Of a stretch of DNA of 64,000 bases, positions 60,656 to 64,000 are shown in pieces; the first letter of the stretch is position 1, and each line of letters opens with the position of its first letter. The stretch spans positions 40,610,901-40,674,900 of the forward strand of contig JAWZYU010000034.1 in assembly GCA_038380435.1 (NCBI GenBank), written 5' to 3'. The position numbers were made by a program, and so were the translations under genes. Under the pieces are notes generated by a model, which searched no databases, had not been told where the DNA came from, and saw only the letters and a program-made list of their open reading frames with translations. The DNA is from Ryuthela nishihirai (Eukaryota > Arthropoda > Arachnida > Araneae > Heptathelidae).

Positions 60656-61031
60656 GTTAGAGGGTTGTTTTACCTCTGAGCGGCACTTTTTTGCACACCA
60701 TGGGCTAAATGGCCAGGTCACATGGATCCTTGAAGAAGGTTGGGGGAGGGGACCCACTGGAACAGCTGTTGGGAGACAGATGGTAGCCTCCCGTCAAGGC
60801 CATCCAGCGTGTTCTTTAACGTGCACAGTTCTCCCACATACGGGGCCACGAGCTTAACGTCCCGTCCGACGGACGTCGGTCTTATCCAAGCCCATCGGTG
60901 TCCCCTACTGACCGTGGACAGGGCGGGGAGTTTTTGCGGAGATAAATATCAACGCTGACACAGTGGGACTCGAACCTAGCAACTGCAGATTACGAGCCTG
61001 GCGCGCTACCGAATGAGCCACCCCTGCCCCC
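60656..61031 (-). mobile_element. SINE1, antisense, one tail unit
   Basis: From 'ggttgttttacctctgagc' to the reversed A-box 'gaatgagccacccctgccc'. With 60226-60655 it makes one composite. It ends about 60 bases before the membrane-helix exon. Confidence 0.92.
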
Positions 61032-61092
61032 TTCAAATATTGAGTGAGATAACAATTATTGTATCGAGTTAAGCAATGTTCTTCTCTTTCAG

Positions 61093-61232
61093 GTGAATTG
61101 TCCCCTACCCAGATTGCAGGCATTAGTTTTGGAGTGATCGCCGGAGTGATAGCATTGGTGACGACACTTTTCTTCTGCTTCTTCGTCTACAGGAAACAAC
61201 GCAACAATGCAGACGTGACGCACTCTTTCCAG
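61093..61232 (+). CDS. Candidate exon 3 of the small membrane protein: transmembrane helix
   Basis: The acceptor is cttctctttcag. The joined codon gives Gly, then ELSPTQIAGISFGVIAGVIA and LVTTLFFCFFVYRKQRNN, then ADVTHSFQ. About 24 hydrophobic residues form one helix, and the RKQR just after it puts the C-terminus in the cytoplasm. Two ends are possible: read-through gives VHRY and TAA at 61245-61247, or the donor cag|gtgcac at 61233 joins in phase 0 to the exon at 63821. No family recognised. Confidence 0.62.
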
Positions 61233-61379
61233 GTGCACAGATACTAACATCTACTTCTTTCTAAAACCTCTCTTTGGGGCAAATGCATGTTTGTGGTGCG
61301 TATAGCTGCTATAACTACGTAGTGTATTAATGAATAGAAACTTGATTGGTGTTTCAGAATGAATAAAATCACAATTAAG

Positions 61380-63020
61380 GTAATAATGAACAAGATCGTA
61401 ATTACGATGTTAGCAGGATCGCGGTTAAGGTACTATTTAACTGGATCGTAATTAAAGGTACCATTTAACAGGATCGTAATTAAAGGTACATTTAACAGGA
61501 TCGCTATTAAGGTACTATTTAACGGGATCGTAATTAAAGGTACATTTAACAGGATCGCAATTAAGGTACTATTTAACAGGATCGTAATTAAAGGTACATT
61601 TAACAGGATCGTAATTAAAGGTACCATTTAACAGGATCGTACTTAAAGGTACCATTTAACAGGATCGTAATTAAAGGTACATTTAACAGGATCGCAATTA
61701 AGGTACTATTTAACAGGATCGTAATTAAAGGTACATTTAACAGGATCGTAATTAAAGGTAACATTTAACAGGATCGTAATTAAAGGTACATTTAACAGGA
61801 TCGCAATTAAAAAATATAAAATAAATACCCCCTCAAGCAGCTGCTTGCCACAGAGGTCTGACAGGAGCCTGCCAGTTTATATGCCATAGTAGAAGGTCTG
61901 AGAGGATGGCAGGACCTCAGCAGAAAAACGACACATACATCCATGCCTTATCTGGGGCTCGAACCCAGGTCCCGTAGATCAGTAGTCAAGCGTGCTAACC
62001 ACTCGGCCACAAGGTACTATTAACGGGATCGTAATTAAAGGTACATTTAACACGATCGTAATTAAAGGTACTATTTAACGGGATCGTAATTAAAGGTACA
62101 TTTAACAGGATCGTAATTAAAGGTACCATTTAACAGTATCGTAATTAAAGGTACCATTTAACAGGATCGTAATTAAAGGTACATTTAACAGGATCGCAAT
62201 TAAGGTACTATTTAACGGGATCGTAATTAAAGGTACATTTAACAGGATCGCAATTAAGGTACTATTTAACAGGATCGTAATTAAAGGTACATTTAACAGG
62301 ATCGTAATTAAAGATACCATTTAACAGGATCGTAATTAAAGGTACCATTTAACAGGATCGTAATTAAAGGTACATTTAACAGGATCGCAATTAAGGTACT
62401 ATTAACGGGATCGTAATTAAAGGTACATTTAACAGGATCGTAATTAAAGGTACCATTTAACAGGATCGTAATTAAAGGTACCATTTAACAGGATCGTAAT
62501 TAAAGGTACATTTAACAGGATCGCAATTAAGGTACTATTTAACGGGATCGTAATTAAAGGTACATTTAACAGGATCGTAATTAAAGGTACCATTTAACAG
62601 GATCGTAATTAAAGGTACCATTTAACAGGATCGTAATTAAAGGTACATTTAACAGGATCGCAATTAAAGTACTATTTAACGGGATCGTAATTAAAGGTAC
62701 ATTTAACAGGATCTTAGTTAAAACTATCATTTTACTGGATTGTATTTAAGGTACTATTTAACAGGATCGTAATTAAGGTAACTATTTAACAGGATCTTAA
62801 TTACAGATACATTTAACAGGATGGCAATTAAGGTACTATTAACAATCGTAATTAAAGGTACCGTTAAAAGGATCGTAATTAAGGTACTATTTAACAGGAT
62901 CATAAATTAACGTGCTATTTAACAGGATCGTAATTAAGGTACTATTTAACAGGATCGTAATTAAGGTACCATTTAAAAAAATCGAAATTAAAGGTACCAT
63001 TTAACAGGATCGAAATTAAC
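61380..63020 (+). repeat. Satellite of 26-28-bp monomers with 137-bp higher-order period
   Basis: Monomers follow ggta(c/t)(c/t)atttaac(a/g)ggatcg(t/c)aattaa(a). In the core (about 62200-62690) five variants recur in fixed order (28+27+28+28+26 bases = 137), giving a true higher-order repeat. The edges are more diverged. A SINE2 copy interrupts it at 61806-62012. It lies between exons 3 and 4 of the candidate membrane protein gene. Confidence 0.95.
61806..62012 (-). mobile_element. SINE2, antisense, inserted in the 27-bp satellite
   Basis: Complete reversed copy from 'aataccccctcaagcagct' to 'taaccactcggccac'. Satellite monomers resume directly at 62012, so it is younger than the array. Confidence 0.95.
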
Positions 63021-63435
63021 CATATATATTTATATTCATTAAACTGTTGACATCATTTTCTCAATAAATATAGCCATTTTTTCAGAAATGACTTGATACT
63101 TTTTAACCTTCATATGTACATGACTTAGACACACACACACACGAAGGGGCTCCGTCATGCACTTTACACCGGGTCCCCTCGCGTTAGCTGTCGACGCTCC
63201 TTCTATGGAACGTGGAAGGGTATAGGAAGTGGCTATGCACGAGAATTGGTCAGAAAATTTACGAGTTCGAGGCTTATTTTTTGCAGTCCCTAATATGAAC
63301 ATGCAGGCTAATTCTATTGGTATCCCATTATTTTTCGACATACTGTTCCTAAAGAGATTGAGACAATTATCACTAGAGCTCATTGTTGAAAAATTGAGGT
63401 TTAAATTGATTTAATTGTGATCTTTATTTAACCAA
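63021..63435. other. Non-coding stretch after the satellite
   Basis: A short (ca)n run at about 63130-63142, but no other recognised feature. The 114-codon - strand frame here has no domain. Confidence 0.4.
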
Positions 63436-63683
63436 GGGGTTGGAAAGGCTGCCGTCCATCGGATGGGACGTTAAGCCGCGGCATCCTTTACGGGAGAGCC
63501 ATAACCTGTGCACGTTAAAGAACACGCTGGATGGCCTTGACGGGAGGCTACCATCTGTCTCCCAATAGCTGTTCCAGTGGGTCCCTCCCCCACCTTCTCT
63601 GAGCTTTCGGGATCCATGTGACCTAGCCATTTATCCCATGGCTTGCAAAAAAGTGCCGCTCAGAGGTGAAACAACCCAACCCA
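63436..63683 (+). mobile_element. 5'-truncated SINE1
   Basis: It begins in the centre ('ggttggaaaggctgccgtcc') and runs through one tail unit to 'gaggtgaaacaacccaacc'. The tRNA-like head is missing. Confidence 0.92.
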
Positions 63684-63820
63684 GATCTTTTTTTTTTTAA
63701 ATCTCCTTACATCTGACATAATATGTAAATTCTCTAGTATTTTGGTAGAGCAGTGTAGATGAAATGCTATTGTCTTATATTTTGGTGAATGTCTGTTACA
63801 AACAAGACTTTTCTTAACAG

Positions 63821-63889
63821 ATGATGTCTTCGTTTCACAGGAAGAGACCAAACGGTTTTCAAAGTGTTGCCACCGAAGAAAATGTATAA
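63821..63889 (+). CDS. Candidate last exon of the small membrane protein: cytoplasmic tail
   Basis: The acceptor is cttttcttaacag. In phase 0 it reads MMSSFHRKRPNGFQSVATEE then NV and TAA at 63887-63889. It is basic near the membrane and ends in an acidic stretch, as expected for a cytoplasmic tail. AATAAA overlaps the stop (63889-63894) and recurs at 63901-63906. A second acceptor at 63840 gives a longer, odd frame and is less likely. Confidence 0.5.
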   Translation: MMSSFHRKRPNGFQSVATEENV

Positions 63890-63906
63890 ATAAAGGAGAA
63901 AATAAA
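63889..63906 (+). terminator. Two AATAAA signals after the candidate last exon
   Basis: AATAAA at 63889-63894 and 63901-63906, followed by T/G-containing sequence. They support 63821-63889 being a real 3' terminal exon. Confidence 0.5.
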
Positions 63907-64000
63907 TGTGGTTCGTTTTGGAAACTGTTATTAGTACAGGTGCAAGAACACTCCTGTGATACCTCTTTAATATGAGACATGTTTTTAGACTTTAAATAAG

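Noticed and set aside
48867..63020. CRISPR-like arrays
   Set aside because: The repeats are contiguous tandem satellites without unique spacers, and the genome is eukaryotic.
63039..63383. 114-codon - strand frame after the satellite
   Set aside because: No domain, no splice context, and no similarity I can see to any gene or repeat.
63841..63985. Alternative reading of the last exon from the acceptor at 63840 (EETKRFSK...)
   Set aside because: It gives a long Cys-rich, unlikely tail that runs past the AATAAA signals. The acceptor at 63820 gives an in-frame short tail with a stop before them.

Overview
The window is animal nuclear DNA. Genes are split by long AT-rich introns with GT..AG borders, and most of the rest is transposon-derived: tRNA-headed SINEs, an RTE-type LINE, a Ty3/gypsy LTR element, hAT-, Tc1/mariner- and pogo-like relics, and two satellites. 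This suits an arthropod, possibly a chelicerate such as a horseshoe crab, but nothing in the sequence fixes the species.

Layout. 1-4370: three copies of one RTE LINE (two 3' stubs and one with an uninterrupted 1052-codon ORF). Between two of them lies a single 33-codon exon at 3903-4001 that matches the start of the APPL1 BAR domain. 4371-7641: AT-rich DNA with two decayed relics of a foldback element. 7642-37302: thirteen exons on the + strand encoding mitochondrial dihydrolipoamide dehydrogenase (DLD, E3), 497 codons in one continuous frame, lacking only the first exon. Its introns hold old, decayed SINEs, LINE and DNA-transposon relics, MITEs and hairpins. 37303-37577: DLD 3' UTR with two AATAAA signals. 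38.0-48.2 kb: dense young insertions, with many near-intact copies of SINE1, a transposase relic split by a SINE, and a large foldback element. 48.67-50.27 kb: an array of 128-bp repeats grown from the end of a hAT-like MITE. 50329-56360: a complete Ty3/gypsy retrotransposon on the - strand with 572-bp LTRs that look identical, gag, pol, primer-binding site, polypurine tract and a GGGAAAC frameshift site. 56.4-61.0 kb: nested and head-to-head SINEs. 61.38-63.02 kb: a satellite of about 27-bp monomers with a 137-bp higher-order period.

Threaded through this right half is a candidate unannotated gene on the + strand. Exons at 43802-43847, 58578-58652, 61093-61232 and 63821-63889 join in one frame to give about 109 residues: a signal-peptide-like start, a short extracellular part, one membrane helix and a basic tail. 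The exon phases agree at all three joins. I do not recognise the family.

Only DLD has a clear cell function. It is the FAD enzyme that reoxidises dihydrolipoamide in the pyruvate, 2-oxoglutarate and branched-chain dehydrogenase complexes and in the glycine cleavage system. The other autonomous coding capacity belongs to the LINE and the gypsy element.
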